DNA from: Massospora cicadina
Taxonomy: Eukaryota; Entomophthoromycota; Entomophthoromycetes; Entomophthorales; Entomophthoraceae
Length of the DNA: 64,000 nucleotides
NCBI GenBank assembly: GCA_022478985.1
Contig: JAKSZP010002721.1
Span: 124,001-188,000 of the forward strand
Reading direction: 5' to 3'
In this document: in pieces, positions 1 through 12,479 of the stretch
How the letters are laid out: every line of letters begins with the position of its first letter
Numbering within the stretch: position 1 is the first letter of the stretch
Translations under genes and position numbers: made by a program
Notes under the pieces: model-generated
Database searches by the model: none
Seen by the model: only the letters and a program-made list of their open reading frames with translations
What the model was told of the DNA's origin: nothing

Positions 1-434
1 TAGGTGATTGGCTTATATATATAAAAACGTTGTCTCACGGATATACCCTACCTACAACTAACCTTCCATTGGCCATTCCTTCCAAGTGATGCGATTCTTG
101 AGAACTTAAATAGATTAACCTATTACCTAATAGAGATATTCCTAGCCTACTCTAAAATTTGTACCCTAATAACTTTGAGCCTGATAACTTTAAATACTAG
201 GCATTGATATCTTATGAGGGTTCACTTCTTGACCCCAGATCAATAACTAATAGAACTTATAAAAACCTTCCTTAATTTTAATTAAAGTTTTAGTATATTA
301 GTTTATAAGTGGCCAAAGTGCCCCCTATTGATTGTTTTTCCTCGCAGTAGAGAATCATGATTCTCCTGCAAATATTTGTTAGAATTTAGATGCAAAACGT
401 ACCATAGAGAACAACAAGAGCCTAAAATCCAACA
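1..434 (+). repeat. 5' LTR of element C, truncated by window start
   Basis: This is the right-hand part of the C LTR, matching 42045-42481. It contains a TATA-like box at 20-28 (TATAAAAAC), found again at 42064-42072. It ends in ACA at 434 and is followed at once by a primer-binding-like stretch. The fragment has no coding capacity of its own; the short ORF at 376-579 straddles LTR and leader and is chance. Confidence 0.85.
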
Positions 435-457
435 ATTGGTGCTCATTACAGAGTGTA
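435..457 (+). promoter_or_regulatory. Primer-binding-site-like sequence of element C
   Basis: Just after the LTR end comes TTGGTGCTCATTACAGAGTG. It starts with TGG, as expected for pairing with a tRNA CCA end, and resembles the motif after the LTRs of A1, A2, A3, B and D. The identity of the primer tRNA is not recognised. Confidence 0.6.
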
Positions 458-569
458 GTACACCACAAATCACTATTAATATGGAGGGTGTTGGGGTGAA
501 TAACCCTCACAATCTCCCCATAGCTTTTCAAATCATGGCTAGATGCTTTATCCAACAGCTAGTCATTGC

Positions 570-1179
570 ACTGTCTTGACCTAAAACGCTCAAACAGCGC
601 GTTTTCCAAGCCTCTCATGAGGCTGCCCAAATTATCTCCAAACCCCCTCAGAGACAAAATTACTACAGTTGAGGGTAGCATCGCTTCATTCCTCTTTGTC
701 TATGAGGCTGTTATGTATGGGGCAAATGATTCTAAAAACTAAAGCATATCCTCCCCTATCTCAGCAGCTCTACCCAAGAGGTGATGATAGCTTATATGGC
801 CACCCTTAAAACTTGGGCAGAGGCAAAAAGGCGCTTATTGAGGAATTTGGATCCATGCAGAGCTTGCGTAAGAAAAACAGGCGTTTATGTGCATAAGTCT
901 AATTGAAGGGAATTAGTTGCCACCTTTGTTGACTGGTTTTCGTGCATCCTAGCCTCACCTGCTTGCCAATATGCTACCTTTGGACGATGTGATTGCTGCC
1001 AATCTGGCTGGATTAACCTCTTCCCTTACTTAGCCAATTTATTGTCTCAGTGAAGCATACCCTAAGGAATTTTCAGGATATATAAAAGGCATTATTAGAG
1101 GTTGCTAATCTCCATGAAGCTACGCCTACCCCAGAAGTCATAATGACCCCTCTGGTGCTAACTACCCTTCCAAAGCCAG
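570..1179 (+). pseudogene. Element C gag remnant, 5' part
   Basis: This is a broken gag (capsid) gene. About 780-870 encodes TWAEAKRRLIEEFGS across a frameshift. It matches the capsid motif of element A (SYEEAKAAIMKEFGSP), of E (TWDDAKTAFLR) and of G (IKEALNKAFGS). Gag would form the cytoplasmic particle in which reverse transcription occurs. Several stops and frameshifts break it. At 1180 it is interrupted by element B, and C coding sequence resumes at 28139. Confidence 0.6.
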
Positions 1180-2276
1180 TTTCAGATTCTGGTGTTTAAC
1201 TTGAAAGTAAACTTTTGACAACCAACAGATCGGGTCAATTAACCTCCCAATTTTTGAGCTAGACTCTAATTCTCAACTTAAAGCCTATTACAATTACACG
1301 TCTTGGGATGATTATATATCAACGTCAATTCAATCTTAAAATCTATCAAAAGCTCAGGCCAAGTAAACTTGCAGGTTCAGGCAAAAGGTCATTACACCAA
1401 AACTCAGTAATCAGTCCTGACTAATTACACAAATATGTTAATCAGCATAAGAAAAGATTTTGGGATTGACATAAAGATAACGTCAAAAAATCTCATGGAC
1501 AAATAGGCGTTTACCGTAATCAATTCCCCACCCTAGGGCAAAATTTGTATGGTGTATTGAAATTGGCACGATAGGACTTGCACATGGACCCCCTGAATGT
1601 GAGTACCTAGTGCTATTGAGAAAGGACTTCTGACGTCCTGATTAAGGGTGCGTCTTTTACTTCAATCGATGCAAAAAATTCACAAAAGATGTATTTTGTG
1701 AGAAGTGTTCTAAAAGTCAAATCAAGAGAATCTTAAGACACTTTTGCATGTTCTTGTTGCGATTTTTGTCTCTGAAATACTCCCAATTTTGGGATTATTT
1801 TGGCACCAATAAACCTAGCAATAGGTCTCAGTCACATCAGTTCAAGGACCAAATTGAGGTGGAAATTAATCTGTTGAAATTGCGTGTCAAATGTGGCCAG
1901 GATATGCCCTAGAGGTGTAAATACTGGTTCCTGGCCTAATGAATAACTATCATATAAATATCATTTATTAAAGATATAATTTTATCTCTTTCCTGGTTTT
2001 TATCAGAATCTCTCCTTTAAAGAGTGTTGACAAGCTTGAATCATGGAATCTACCAATTGTAACGGTACCTGCCTCTGTTGAAGTTCCTAATTATGAAGGG
2101 AAAATTGAGCCCAATATTGATCAGAAGAGTCGGGGTTATTTAGCACGCCAAGTGAGTTTCTGAACGGTCTAATTACTATAAGCTACAGGCGAAGTCAGGG
2201 ATAATTTGGACGAACTTCAGCCAAATTAAGTGTGAAGGATCAAATAACTCAAGTGAGCAATCCACAGAATTTAACA
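1180..2276 (+). repeat. 5' LTR of element B
   Basis: About 1.1 kb, alignable by eye to 8662-9373 followed by 27757-28138. Shared stretches include the TCAGATTCTGG start, the 'gtttgacaaccaacagat' block, the 'atatcaacgtcaattcaat' block and the ending 'aatttaaca'. The first two bases have drifted from TG to TT. Confidence 0.85.
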
Positions 2277-2302
2277 ACTAATGCTCACTCATAATAAGTG
2301 AC
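2277..2302 (+). promoter_or_regulatory. Primer-binding-site-like sequence of element B
   Basis: The sequence ACTAATGCTCACTCATAATAAG follows the LTR end. It is a degraded version of the (T)GTGCTCACTACAGGGG motif that follows the LTRs of A, C and D. Confidence 0.45.
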
Positions 2303-4740
2303 ACTCTCTGAAATAAATTCACACAATCAGTTCCTGGAAAATTTGGCCAGATGAGAAAGAGACAACAAGATGGAAACTAGTGCAAGGAAATCTTGGAATA
2401 TTTTAATACCAGCCGCCAAGGCCCTGATGCAGGTACCTCTTAATCTCTGGATCTTATCACAATGGGGGAGCTCATGCAGATACAACAAGCCCAATCAATC
2501 TTACAACTGCAAGCGCAAAATCTATGCTTAAAACCTCCTATCAGGGTTTTAGGATTGTTATTTCACAAAATGATCCCCCTCTTTGGCCAGTTCTACTACC
2601 TTAAGGATCATGCGCTCAAGATGGAGATATAAATGAAGTACCGCAATTCAACCATAGCATCTCTTGCCAAACGTATCATAGACAGTCAAGTAACTAACGA
2701 ATTCCTGGTTAACTTTGTTCAACCCTCATTAAGCATATCCACCAAATCATTGATAGACAAAATCCGGAACTCACTGAATTCTACCATGTGCATGGGGAGG
2801 AAAAATCTTACTAAAATGCTCTACTGGATGAAATTAAATTCCAAATTTACTGAATTCTGAAAAGCAATTTTGGATAATAAATGCCTTGCCAATGAAGCTC
2901 ATGGGAGATTAAACACACGTGAGGAGCTATTGAATAAAGAAGTTTTTAAGATAGCCGCAGAAGTTCTTGCTCACCAGAGCTATCACATGAATGGGTTTAA
3001 AACATGAAACACACTATCAAAAACTGGAGGCACATTCTGATTTTCTAGTACCTCAGTCAAAATGACTCACCATACATGCAACTTCAGGCCAAAGAAATCA
3101 CCTGGAGTTAAATTTAAAGCATGATGATTTCAAAATTATGTCCAAGCTGAACCGAATGTTGTGAACAAAAACATCAAAGACCTTGCAGCAAAACCAGTCT
3201 TCCCAAATAGGGATGAAGATGATGCCTTGATCAAAGAGGAATTTTAAAAATTTGGACGGTTGTGTAAAGATTGCAGGCCAGAAATACTGGAATTACTCAG
3301 AAGAATTGGGAGCTCAGAATGCAATAATCAACTGCAAATTCTCAAGTAGACAAATTGGCCAAAGATATAAAAGCATAACATCCAATCAAGCTTTATTTAT
3401 AGAGTAGTATGACAACCTTAAAAAAATTTGAATTGCTCTTAAAGCAAAGCAACCAGTGCTCACCCAGTTTTACAATGAAGAAAATGGGAAAAAGCTCTGC
3501 TCATTCTGCAAAAAAACAGTTTAGTTAAACAACTAAGGGCCGAATTCAAGCATCAGAATACAGTAGTTCTGAATAATATGGAAAATTTAATCATCAGAAA
3601 TTGACACTAATGCAGAAACCAATATTATAAACATTCATAACATGCCTAGAGTTTTGGCATCACTCTTGACACCAGATACACCCCAACGGGAAAGAGGGAC
3701 AATTCTAAATGATGATACCCCAAGACGTTTAAGAAGTACAATTCCTATTCCCAAAACAGGGCTAGATGACTTTAAAACATTGAACTTACCAGAGTTTGTT
3801 AAGGATGGAAACGTTCACTCTTTTCTCAAGCTATTTAAAAAAGCAATGCGGGGAGCATTAGAACATGCAAAAGGATCAGCACTGATTAACTCACTCGATG
3901 CCCATAGCTGTAATCTCGTTATGCCCTATTTGGGTGACGATTGGTCCTATATGGATGCCAAAAATTAAGTGACAAAACAGTTTGGAGGTCCTGGGAAATT
4001 AGAAGCATAAAAAAGGACCTTTTAAATATTGAACTCAAGCAGAATGATACTATTAAGGACGCTGTGGACAGATTTTTCTATGAGGCACAAGCCTTTCTTG
4101 GGTGCAACGTAATAGATAGAATTGACGTTATGATTGCAATGGAAACGCAGTCATGCCCTACCATGAATTATACCATGTCATGATACCTGCATTTATGAAT
4201 AAATGGAGACCCAAGAGCTTACAAATATTTGAGAAGCTGTTCTTATAGTTATGATACCCCTAATTGGCCCAAGGATCAGCAATAAATTCTGATCTTCAGG
4301 CCCAAAAAGCAACACTATGTCTGACCAGGGGAAAATTTCCGAACTATAAACCAAAAATTTGAGAAAAAGCAGCAAACAGGGTCAATTACATGCCACCACA
4401 GTGGTTGAAAATAGCATTTTGCTAGAAAATGGTACAGAAAGTCTGACAAAAAGCCTGGGGTCGACGTTGCTCTAGAAATCAACAGCGAAGTGAGATGGGA
4501 AAATAACAGGTGGATTGGAGGCAGAATGCTTTAGCTCCACCAAGGTTCAAACTATTCCACCTGACCCTGGCGAGATCTTTAGGCCTGAAGATGTCATTAA
4601 AGATACCCTTCACCATATTGTGTCAAATGATGTCATTCCAGTCACTATTCAGGCCACATCAAAAGCAACTAAACCCTTTAAACTATAAAAGAAGCCCGAC
4701 TAGTTGTATCAAAACCTTATGCAAAACAGATTGATTGGGG
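2290..4740 (+). pseudogene. Element B gag remnant
   Basis: This is a long broken gag region. The best segment is 3642-3968, an open stretch of 108 codons with the capsid-like run LVMPYLGDDWSYMDAKN. The same region in element A reads LVLPHLEGDSWSYEEAKA. The frame shifts near 3965 and continues to about 4180. The upstream 2.3-3.6 kb has only fragments, probably the coiled N-terminal part. No clear CCHC zinc knuckle was found. Confidence 0.6.
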
Positions 4741-4859
4741 TCAGACTCCACCCAGATGTTCAACCGACCTACCTTCTCTTACAACGTACAAGTAGCCATT
4801 CGCATGAAGACCTTAGCAGATAACTTCCCAGATATTTGCACAAGTCTGAAATCACACCC

Positions 4860-5720
4860 GTAATTGGTCAGCAATCACAGCATTCATACAATAAAAACCT
4901 CTGAAAACTACTTCAAATGTACTTATGTGGATATAGCAGATAACAAGGTGCAAGTTTGGGCCGTTGTTGATAGTGATGCTTCTATCAAAATAGTCAGCAC
5001 AAAGTTGGTTATAAAAACTAAAATTGCGCCCAATGTTGCCCACTGTAAGGAATATGGTACAGCTGGAGCGCATACAACATAAGCGCTGGGCGCATATAGT
5101 ACCCTACCTCTCAGATTCAGATCTATTGTAGTGACAGCACCTGCTATAGTGTTTCCTAATATTAACTATGATATTATAATTGGGACTGATTTCCTAAATA
5201 AATATGGTGCTGTTATCAATAAGTACTATACTCTCACAATTCTTTGCCAGGCTATTCCGCTCTACTATAACTGGGATAGGGCAGTTGAGAAAAAGAAAAC
5301 CAGACTATTCATAACTCTGGCCTACAAAGATGGAGTAGTCCCAATTGAGTATGTCAAAGCGCGGTCAAAGATAAAATCATTACCAAATCAGATCAATGAG
5401 TCAAAGGGTATTCCACTTCAGTCAAATCAGCATATTAATTTGCCATCTGGAGTTCAAGTAATCATCCTGACAGAACTAACAATTAATATCCCAGAAGGTC
5501 TCTATGGCGAAGTATATCAACCATGGTCTAAATTTTGATTTGAGCCGAACATTGCATATAGTATTATTTAGCCTGTCCATGGAGGAATACACATCATGTG
5601 TGCAAACCTGCAAAATTGCCTATCTCCATCAAGCAATATCAAACAATCACATTTCTGCATCTGTGCCTTACCTTGGAAATTCACTCATTCCATGAGTTTG
5701 GAACTTTTGTTGAATTAGGG
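4860..5720 (+). pseudogene. Element B pol: protease joined to dUTPase-like domain
   Basis: An aspartic protease lies at about 4880-5250, with VVDSDASIKIVSTKLV at the active site (the family has D-S/T-G; the third residue is D here) and the flap-side run YDIIIGTDFLNKYG. The open frame 5131-5538 runs from the end of the protease straight into GIPLQSNQHINLPSGVQV and LTINIPEGLYGEV. That is the pattern of trimeric dUTPases (GYDLYA..., IPPG...LV.TG, IPEG.YG.V). A frameshift near 5540 breaks the rest, and about 5600-5690 may hold the last part. The uninterrupted frame shows that the two domains were translated as one protein. dUTPase converts dUTP to dUMP and pyrophosphate. Confidence 0.7.
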
Positions 5721-5849
5721 CTCCCCAATATGGACCTACTCAACATAAATAATGTCGTCCCTATGGCCAATATAAGCAACCTGACCAACTCTGAGAAAAT
5801 CCAGGCTCAGGAGTTATTCTCTAGAGATTGGAAAAGTTGTTAAATTATG

Positions 5850-7140
5850 ATTTTGACTTGTGATGTGCTAAGGGTGTTCCACTATAATGATTCTTGAGAT
5901 CATAAAAATTTGATTATGCACAATTAGACGCTTGAAATCATCAGAAAAGCTGTATCCAAGGAGATTAAGGTATTCCTTGATCGTGGCATGTTATTGCCTT
6001 CAAAAAGTCCAAAGGCGCCACCAATTTTAATAGTGAAGAAAAAGGATGGAAGCAACCAATTATTAATTGATCATCAGAGATTAAACAACATCACAAAAAA
6101 GAACTTTTACCAACTGCCATATATCAACAATGCCTTGGATAGGCTAGGGTGGCAAAGTTAATCTTAGCAATAGACCTTATCAGAGTATATTGGCAAAAAG
6201 ATCTTCCCAAAACAGAGCGCGAGAAATGTGCAATTATAATTCAAGAGGGCCTACTCCAGCTGATGAGAATTCCTCAAGGGCTCTGCAATGCCTCAGATAC
6301 TTTCCAAAAGGCTATAGAAATTTTTTTTGGAGATTTGAAGTTTTATATGTACTAGTGTACCTTAATGATATCAACGTTTTCAGCCGCACTTTGACAACCA
6401 CCTGGTACACTTAGAGGAGGGTTTCAGAATTCTAGCAGCTGCAAATCTAAAAATTAAGCCCGGAAAGTGCCAGTTCTTTAAAGACCAACTGAAATACCAC
6501 ATATTTGTAATTGACAAAGTGGGGTCTTTGGCCTCAACCCTCTAAGCTGGATGCCATCTCTAGAATGAAATGGACCAAATCCAAGTGCAATATCCAAGTA
6601 TTCCTAGACATGACTGGGTGCCATCGATATTTATTGCCATATTTTTCACAATTTGTGGTGCCGCTTTTCTCTCTACTTAGAGATAAGGTCATATTTGACT
6701 GGACTCCAGCTTTCCAGAATGCATTTAACTAACTCCAATTGGCCCTTTTGGAAGCGCCTGTTCTTTGATACCTGTACTTTGATTGTGAATTTATTGTCCA
6801 AACTGACGCATCCCTAACTGCAGTGGGGCTGCGTTATCCCAAGTTGGGGAAGATGGTGAAGAAAATACAATTACCTTTGCTAGTAGGATCTTAAATGTTC
6901 ATGAGAGGAATTACACGGTGATGGAATGAGAATGCTTAACCATCATATATGCTTGCAAGCAATTTTGGTTCTTCCTCCACGGCACTCATTTCAAAGTTGT
7001 TACCAATCATGCTTCCCTAAGATGATTGAACAGCTTAAGAGAACCTGAGGGCTTAATAGCCCGCTGGGATTAAAGCATTAAGCTTATGACTACACAATTG
7101 AGCATTGAACTGGGGTAAAACATCAAAACGCTGATTGCCT
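5850..7140 (+). pseudogene. Element B pol: reverse transcriptase and RNase H
   Basis: The RT motifs appear in order across several frames: a PPILIVKKKDGS-like run near 6020, then RIPQGLCNASDTFQKA near 6280, then VYLNDINVF near 6355. The active site YLND stands where the family has Y(L/V)DD. RNase H follows at about 6760-7140, with remnants of NYTVME.ECL and of the HASLR.LNSLREPEG end. The RNA template would be copied to DNA inside the Gag particle. Stops and frameshifts are frequent, so no activity is expected. Confidence 0.75.
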
Positions 7141-7359
7141 ATCCCAACTACCCACCATTGCAACACTTAGTCAAGCCGCCAATGAGTTGTTTAAGAAAAT
7201 GATCAGCGGAGAGTACCAATATGAGCCTGATTCTGTCAAAAAACTATTATCAGATTTATGGAAAAAACAACTGTTGAAAATGAGACTCTTTACAAGATCA
7301 TTGAAGGCAAGAAGTATATTTTCCCAAGACCCTTAGCCCAAAAAAACCTAATAATGGCG

Positions 7360-8390
7360 GCACATTAGGCCTTAGGGTATGGCAGATTCAAAAAGCGAAA
7401 GAGCATCTGAAGCAATTCTACTATTGGGAGTCAATAAATTTTGACATCCAAGAAACGTTAGAATATTGTGTAAAGTGTCAAGGTAAAAAACTGTTCCAAA
7501 AGCACATCTTACCAGCTTGTTTGGCCCAAGTTTTCCTGGCACACTGTATCTATTAACATTGTTAGCCCACTTCCAACAAGCTATATGAAGGCCAAGTATA
7601 TTATTGTAGCTATTGAACACTTGACTAAATGGGTCAAGGCCAAGGCTATTTGAGAAGCAGGAGCGGCAACTACAGCCAAGTTTGTCCTTGAAAACATCAT
7701 CCACAAACATGGATGTCCCCAGTTTATTCTGACCAAATAACGGAACAAATTTTACTGGCAATGTCCTCGCAAGCCAACCAATTAATGGGAGTATGAGGTA
7801 TGCTTTCTGATCCCTATCATCCTGAAACTAATGGTACAGTTGAGCGCACAAACGGGATGTTGTTAAACTTTATCAGGAAATTAAATTTGGCCAAACCATC
7901 TAAATGAAGTACTTAATTAAGCTCAGCAGTATTTGCCTACAATATCTTCTACCATTTGTCAACCAGAATGTCCCCTTTTCAAGTAATATATGAAAGAAAT
8001 CTGGACCTACCAACACTATTATATTCAGCCCTAGACGATCTGGTAAAAACACGTACCATCAATATGTTGAGAAGCTTGCAGATACTTTAATCAAACTAAA
8101 AGCTCAAGCCTTCAACAACAACAACAGTTTTGCCATGAAAAAGGCTTAACATCAAAAGGACTCAGAGAAATGCTACAAATTGGAAAATTTATAGTTAATA
8201 TTGAAGTTCTATTTTGCAACACCCATGGATCAGGCCAATTGCAAAAGTTAGATCGCATCTGGGTAGGGCCATTCAAAGTAATTGAGAAGACATCTAAGTT
8301 CTCATATCCAATCAAGGATATTAGGACAAGCCATATATACAACTGAGTCCATGCAAAATTCCTAAGAAGATTCAAAAAGCTGGCCAATTA
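7360..8390 (+). pseudogene. Element B pol: integrase with GPF end
   Basis: The integrase core is recognisable at 7530-7740, with YIIVAIEHLTKWVKAKAI and KFVLENIIHKHGCPQFIL. The second catalytic region is lost by frameshift. At 8265-8390 comes VGPFKVIEKTSKFSYPIKD, the GPY/F-type C-terminal module of Gypsy integrases, then a stop at about 8388. No chromodomain follows. The minus-strand ORFs over this stretch are shadows. Confidence 0.75.
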
Positions 8391-8661
8391 AGAAAAAAAG
8401 AAACAAAAAATAAATGTATAAATAAATGTATAAATAAAAAAATGAATAATAATAATAATTTCAACCTATTTATGTTTTAGGTAACACTTGAGGATGGAAA
8501 GAGGATTAACTCCAGACTCATCGGCAGTTAGGGCTTAAATTAACAAATAGAGAATCCAACTCCAGATTTTTCAGCAGTTTGGGCCGAAATTAACAAATGA
8601 CTAATATCAATGAAGGCTAATTGGGAATCTTTGAGCTTATGTTTGATTCAAGTGGGGTAAA
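8391..8661 (+). other. Element B 3' untranslated stretch and polypurine tract
   Basis: No gene is seen here. 8395-8460 is an A/T-rich simple repeat (ATAAATGT and AATAAT units). The last bases before the LTR, about 8650-8661 (agtggggtaaa), are purine-rich and would be the polypurine tract. Confidence 0.55.
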
Positions 8662-9373
8662 TGTCAGATTCTGGTAGGTGCCCAAAAATAAACAGTTTGA
8701 CAACCAACAGATAAAGATTATCTTCTAATGCTTGAGCTAATACTCTAAGTCTCAATTTAAAGCCTATTGAAATTACACAGTCCAGGCCAATTATATCAAC
8801 GTCAATTCAATCCAAATATTCTATTAAAAGCTCAGGCCAATTACACTTGCAGATTCAGGCCGATGGTCACTGCACCAAAACTCAGCAATTTAGTCCTGAC
8901 CAATTAGGACTAATATTATTAATTAGCATAAGAAATCGTTTGGGGATTGACCTGAAGATAGCGTCTACAAATTGCATGGAAGAATAGATGTTAAATGTAA
9001 TCAATTTCCAACCTTAGGGCGAAATTTGTATGTTGGTCTTAAAATTGGCATGATAGCACTTGCACATGGACCACCTGAATGGTAGTATCTAGTGCTATTG
9101 AGAAAGGACTGCTGACATCCTGATTAGGGGTGCGTCATTTACTTCAATCAATGCAAAAATTTCACAGAAGATATATTTTGTCAGCAGTATGACAAAACTC
9201 AAGTCAAGAGATTATTAGGACAATTTCTATGTCCTTATTGCAATTTTTCTCTAGTTCCTCCCAATTTTAAAAGTATTTTGTCACTAATAAACCTTGCAAT
9301 AGGTCTCAGTCATATCAGTTCAAGGACCAAATTGAGGTGGAAAATAATCTGTTAAAATTGCATGATCAAATGT
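8662..9373 (+). repeat. 3' LTR of element B, left piece
   Basis: Begins TGTCAGATTCTGG and aligns to 1180-1890. It is cut by element A1 at AATGT (9369-9373). The remaining part of the same LTR is at 27757-28138. Confidence 0.85.
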
Positions 9374-10502
9374 TGTTGAATTTTGCCCATACTTCCAGCT
9401 AGCTAGATTACCAGGAATCCCTATGGGATAATTCCCTAATGCGAGGTGAATTGGAAATTGGTTGATCCTGATTTTGGGGTAACTACGTTCAGGGGATTTT
9501 AGTATATTCGCCAGGTCAGATCCATTAGGGATTGATCTGGACAAATACTTAAGATCTCGTCAGGCAGAGTTGCTGACTAAATAGGGACATCTGATAGTGA
9601 TTAACTATCAGATGTACCAATTGGGATAAGTTGGTTTCATCACTGACTGATTGGGAATTAAGGAGTAAATTGTAAGGCGAGTGATGCCACCTGCAACTAG
9701 TGAATCAATCTTTTGGTTTGCCACCTGCCTGAATGGGTATTAAGCCTCATTACCTAAGAAGATTGATTGCCAAATATGGTCAGTTCACCTGGATCAAGAG
9801 GAAAATGTTAGGGACACGTTTTCTGACTCTTAATTTTTAGCTCTTGAGGATGTCCAACGACAGAATCCTAGCCAGGATGGGGAAGAACGTCGCTGCTGAG
9901 AAAGGGATGGGTAATTCAATGGCAACTGCTGCTGTTTCATTGAAGAGGTGTCAACCGAGGGTTAGATGGCCAAATCCCACTATAGATTCCCAAAAATTTA
10001 CTTATAATAAAATCAGTTTATACAAGTTTTACAGTATATTAGATATACCAGTGTAGTAAATTCTGTCAGCATTCATTTGTTCTATTATTATTCAGGGATA
10101 TTATTGCTGTGTGAAATAATTGGGAGACTCTTTAAGTAAAAGAGTAAGGATTTGAGCGGAGATCCAGAGAAGAAGTGGAAAAGAAATCAAGGATTGCAAC
10201 CAACTGTGTGTCAAACTGGAGAGACCGTCAAAAGGACTCTAAGAGAAGAATGGGTTGTATGGTACAAGGGATTAAATCTCTACTTTGAGACATCAAAAGT
10301 ATTTTAAGTAAAAATACTGGCCAAGCATTGGGATGAGATTTTAACTTCCATTCAATTATGGATAATAGTCATCATACTATTATCAACTGATTATATCAAC
10401 AACTATGCAATGTGGACAAATTGCACAGAACCTGAACCTGTGCAAGTAATAAGTTTATAGGGGTTATTGGCCGATAATAATTAAGACCTATAAATTTTTA
10501 CA
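9374..10502 (+). repeat. 5' LTR of element A1
   Basis: About 1.13 kb, TGTTG...ACA. It contains a near-perfect inverted repeat at 9587-9615 and a second one near 9675-9705. It pairs with 26618-27751. Confidence 0.9.
9587..9615 (+). promoter_or_regulatory. Hairpin in A-family LTR (A1 5' copy)
   Basis: ACATCTGATAGT, a five-base spacer, then ACTATCAGATGT: 12-base perfect arms. It is present in all six A LTRs, for example 16436-16466, 24859-24889 and 26832-26860. The role is unknown; it could be an RNA stem in the transcript or a protein-binding palindrome. Confidence 0.75.
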
Positions 10503-10535
10503 TAGTAATGCTCACTACAAGGGTAGTTGAGTAGA
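10503..10535 (+). promoter_or_regulatory. Primer-binding-site-like sequence of element A1
   Basis: The sequence AATGCTCACTACAAGGGTAG directly follows the LTR. It is a variant of the GTGCTCACTACAGGG(G/A)TAGTTGAG motif found after the other A LTRs and in element D. Confidence 0.55.
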
Positions 10536-10548
10536 AGAACTAAGAAGG

Positions 10549-11043
10549 ATGTCATATAAAGACAAACCTTTAGCAAGCTTCGCATGTTTCTAACAGGAGT
10601 CGCAAATCCTGGTTAAAGTGAAGGTACTTGATGACTTCAATGCCAGAATCACATTACAAGTGGCCCTTTGGCCCTATCGCAATTTGTACCAAATGGTGTC
10701 TTCCATGTTTGTGACAGAAATAACTACCTATCAGATGGTAGGTAGTTTGAAAATCTTGGGAGCAATCTTCAATTCCTTAAGCAGAAGTTTCAAATCCAAC
10801 CCAGTATCCAATTTGAATTTTACGAAGGGGAATGAAGGTTCTAAAGAGACAAACAACCAAATTATGCTGGGGAATAAGCCCAAAGAGTTCAGACGTATTG
10901 ATAATAAAGAGAAAGTCTGTTACCAATGTGAAGGGAAGGGACACTTGTGTGTACATTGCAAGAAGCTGAAGGATCAAATTAATATGGCCCAAGCGAAAGA
11001 GTCTGCTGCTGCCAAGGAGTCAGGAAAAGGGCCCACGGCCTAG
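10549..11043 (+). pseudogene. Element A1 gag, internally deleted
   Basis: Starts at ATGTCATATAAAGA like the A2 gag, then jumps at 10556-10562 to sequence equivalent to A2 18175, losing about 775 bases of the capsid region. The following frame is open to the stop at 11041. It carries an intact zinc knuckle of the CX2CX4HX4C type (CYQCEGKGHLCVHC, about 10917-10958) that would bind element RNA. The stop lies after a GAAAAGGGC run, and pol continues in the -1 frame. Confidence 0.8.
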
Positions 11044-12240
11044 ATAGGGAACAGTCTAGAGCTGCAGAAAAGCCTATTCCTCCTGATATCATGCACGAGG
11101 AAATTGACATAAGTGATCTGTTTGTGGACAAAGATGTACAGGATCAACTGTATCAAGTGGTCAATTTGGATGTGAACATGGTAATAAAACCTGGGGCGAA
11201 GGGAATTGACCCCATGATAATCAAGGAAGTTGGCCGGCCATATGCCCAACAACTGGCAGACAGGATTTGAGTCACAAATAATTCCAAAGAATTTTCCAAA
11301 GTCCAATTAGATGAGGCAAACCTGTCAATTCCCCTCAGAGTGATAAAGGAATTGTTTCCTTATTTATTGGCACAAATAATTCACACTCTCAATTTGGCTA
11401 ATAATGCCACTTTACACTCAGTAAACACTATCTTAGAATACTCCAAGTGTATGTATATAGATATACAAGTGAATAGAATAATAGTGAGGGCGATCATTGA
11501 CAGCGGAGCGCCCATTAACATTGTCTCAACCAAGTTGGTGAAGAGGATGAAGATCTCGCCTGACTTGGAACACACAAAGGATTATGGGACAACTGGGCTG
11601 AATAATACCATCTCATGTGGAGCGTATAGCACTTTGCCACTTCGATTCAGACCCTTGGTGGTATCTGTACCAGCAATAGTTTTGGCCAACAAAAACTATG
11701 ACATCCTGATTGGGACGGTAATTCTATGTAAGTACGAAGTTAAAAGTAACTATAAGGATAATATGTTGACCATATTGGGTCAGACGTTATCTTTGGTCTA
11801 TCAGAAGGATGGGGAAGCTCCACTGAATAGAAGAAACAACTTCATCAACTAGATATACATTGATGGCATTGTCCTTATTTAATACCAATTAGTTGGTCAG
11901 AAGTGATGAGAAATGCTGAAGGAAATCCTAGAAAACTGGGGAATTCCACTGAGGATCAAGAATGGAAAAAACCATACGGCCAGGGATCACAGATGATAGT
12001 TGACATGAGGTTGACCTTGGAGATACATGATCTGCTGTATGGGGAGGTCAGAAGCCCCAGGAAGTAGTCCAGAGTAGATCCTTGGGTGGCTCCTGGAGTA
12101 ATGATGCTGGGCCATGGAGAAATTTGAGTTCTCGTGGCGAATTTATGTGAAAAACCAATGAAGTTCAGTAAGAATCAGATCATCGCGTTTTTTCATCTAA
12201 TATAGATGGTTGAATTAGGAAATTCCATGATTTTGAGACC
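11044..12240 (+). pseudogene. Element A1 pol: protease and dUTPase-like domain
   Basis: The pol frame opens at the gag stop in the -1 frame (LDREQSRAAEKP...). The protease is in the open frame 11340-11852: IIDSGAPINIVSTKLV with the catalytic Asp at 11499-11501, and YDILIGTVIL. After a frameshift, 11940-12230 encodes a dUTPase-like run: LTLEIHDLLYGEVRSP, then APGVMMLGHGEI, then KNQIIAFFHLI. In cellular dUTPases the middle motif reads G.IDSDYRGE and carries the catalytic Asp; here that position is not Asp. This copy has one TGA and several frame breaks. Confidence 0.7.
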
Positions 12241-12479
12241 CTTGATGAGATTGATTACCAGATAATGTAACCAAGAGTATCACCTATTGGTTTATCAAGA
12301 GCAACTTGCTGATCTGATGGAAGGACAGCAAGAGGAGGTGCTCACATTATTTGAAAAGTATTGGGAAGTATTTTCCCAGGATGATAACGATTTGGGATGC
12401 AAAAGAGATGTGATCCATAAAGTCAATACTGGGGAAAATTTTCCAATCAGGATGAGACTAATTTGATGTCCAAATGTGG

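Noticed and set aside
8395..8460. AT-rich repeats considered as a replication origin or scaffold site
   Set aside because: Simple A/T repeats in a retrotransposon 3' UTR give no specific support.
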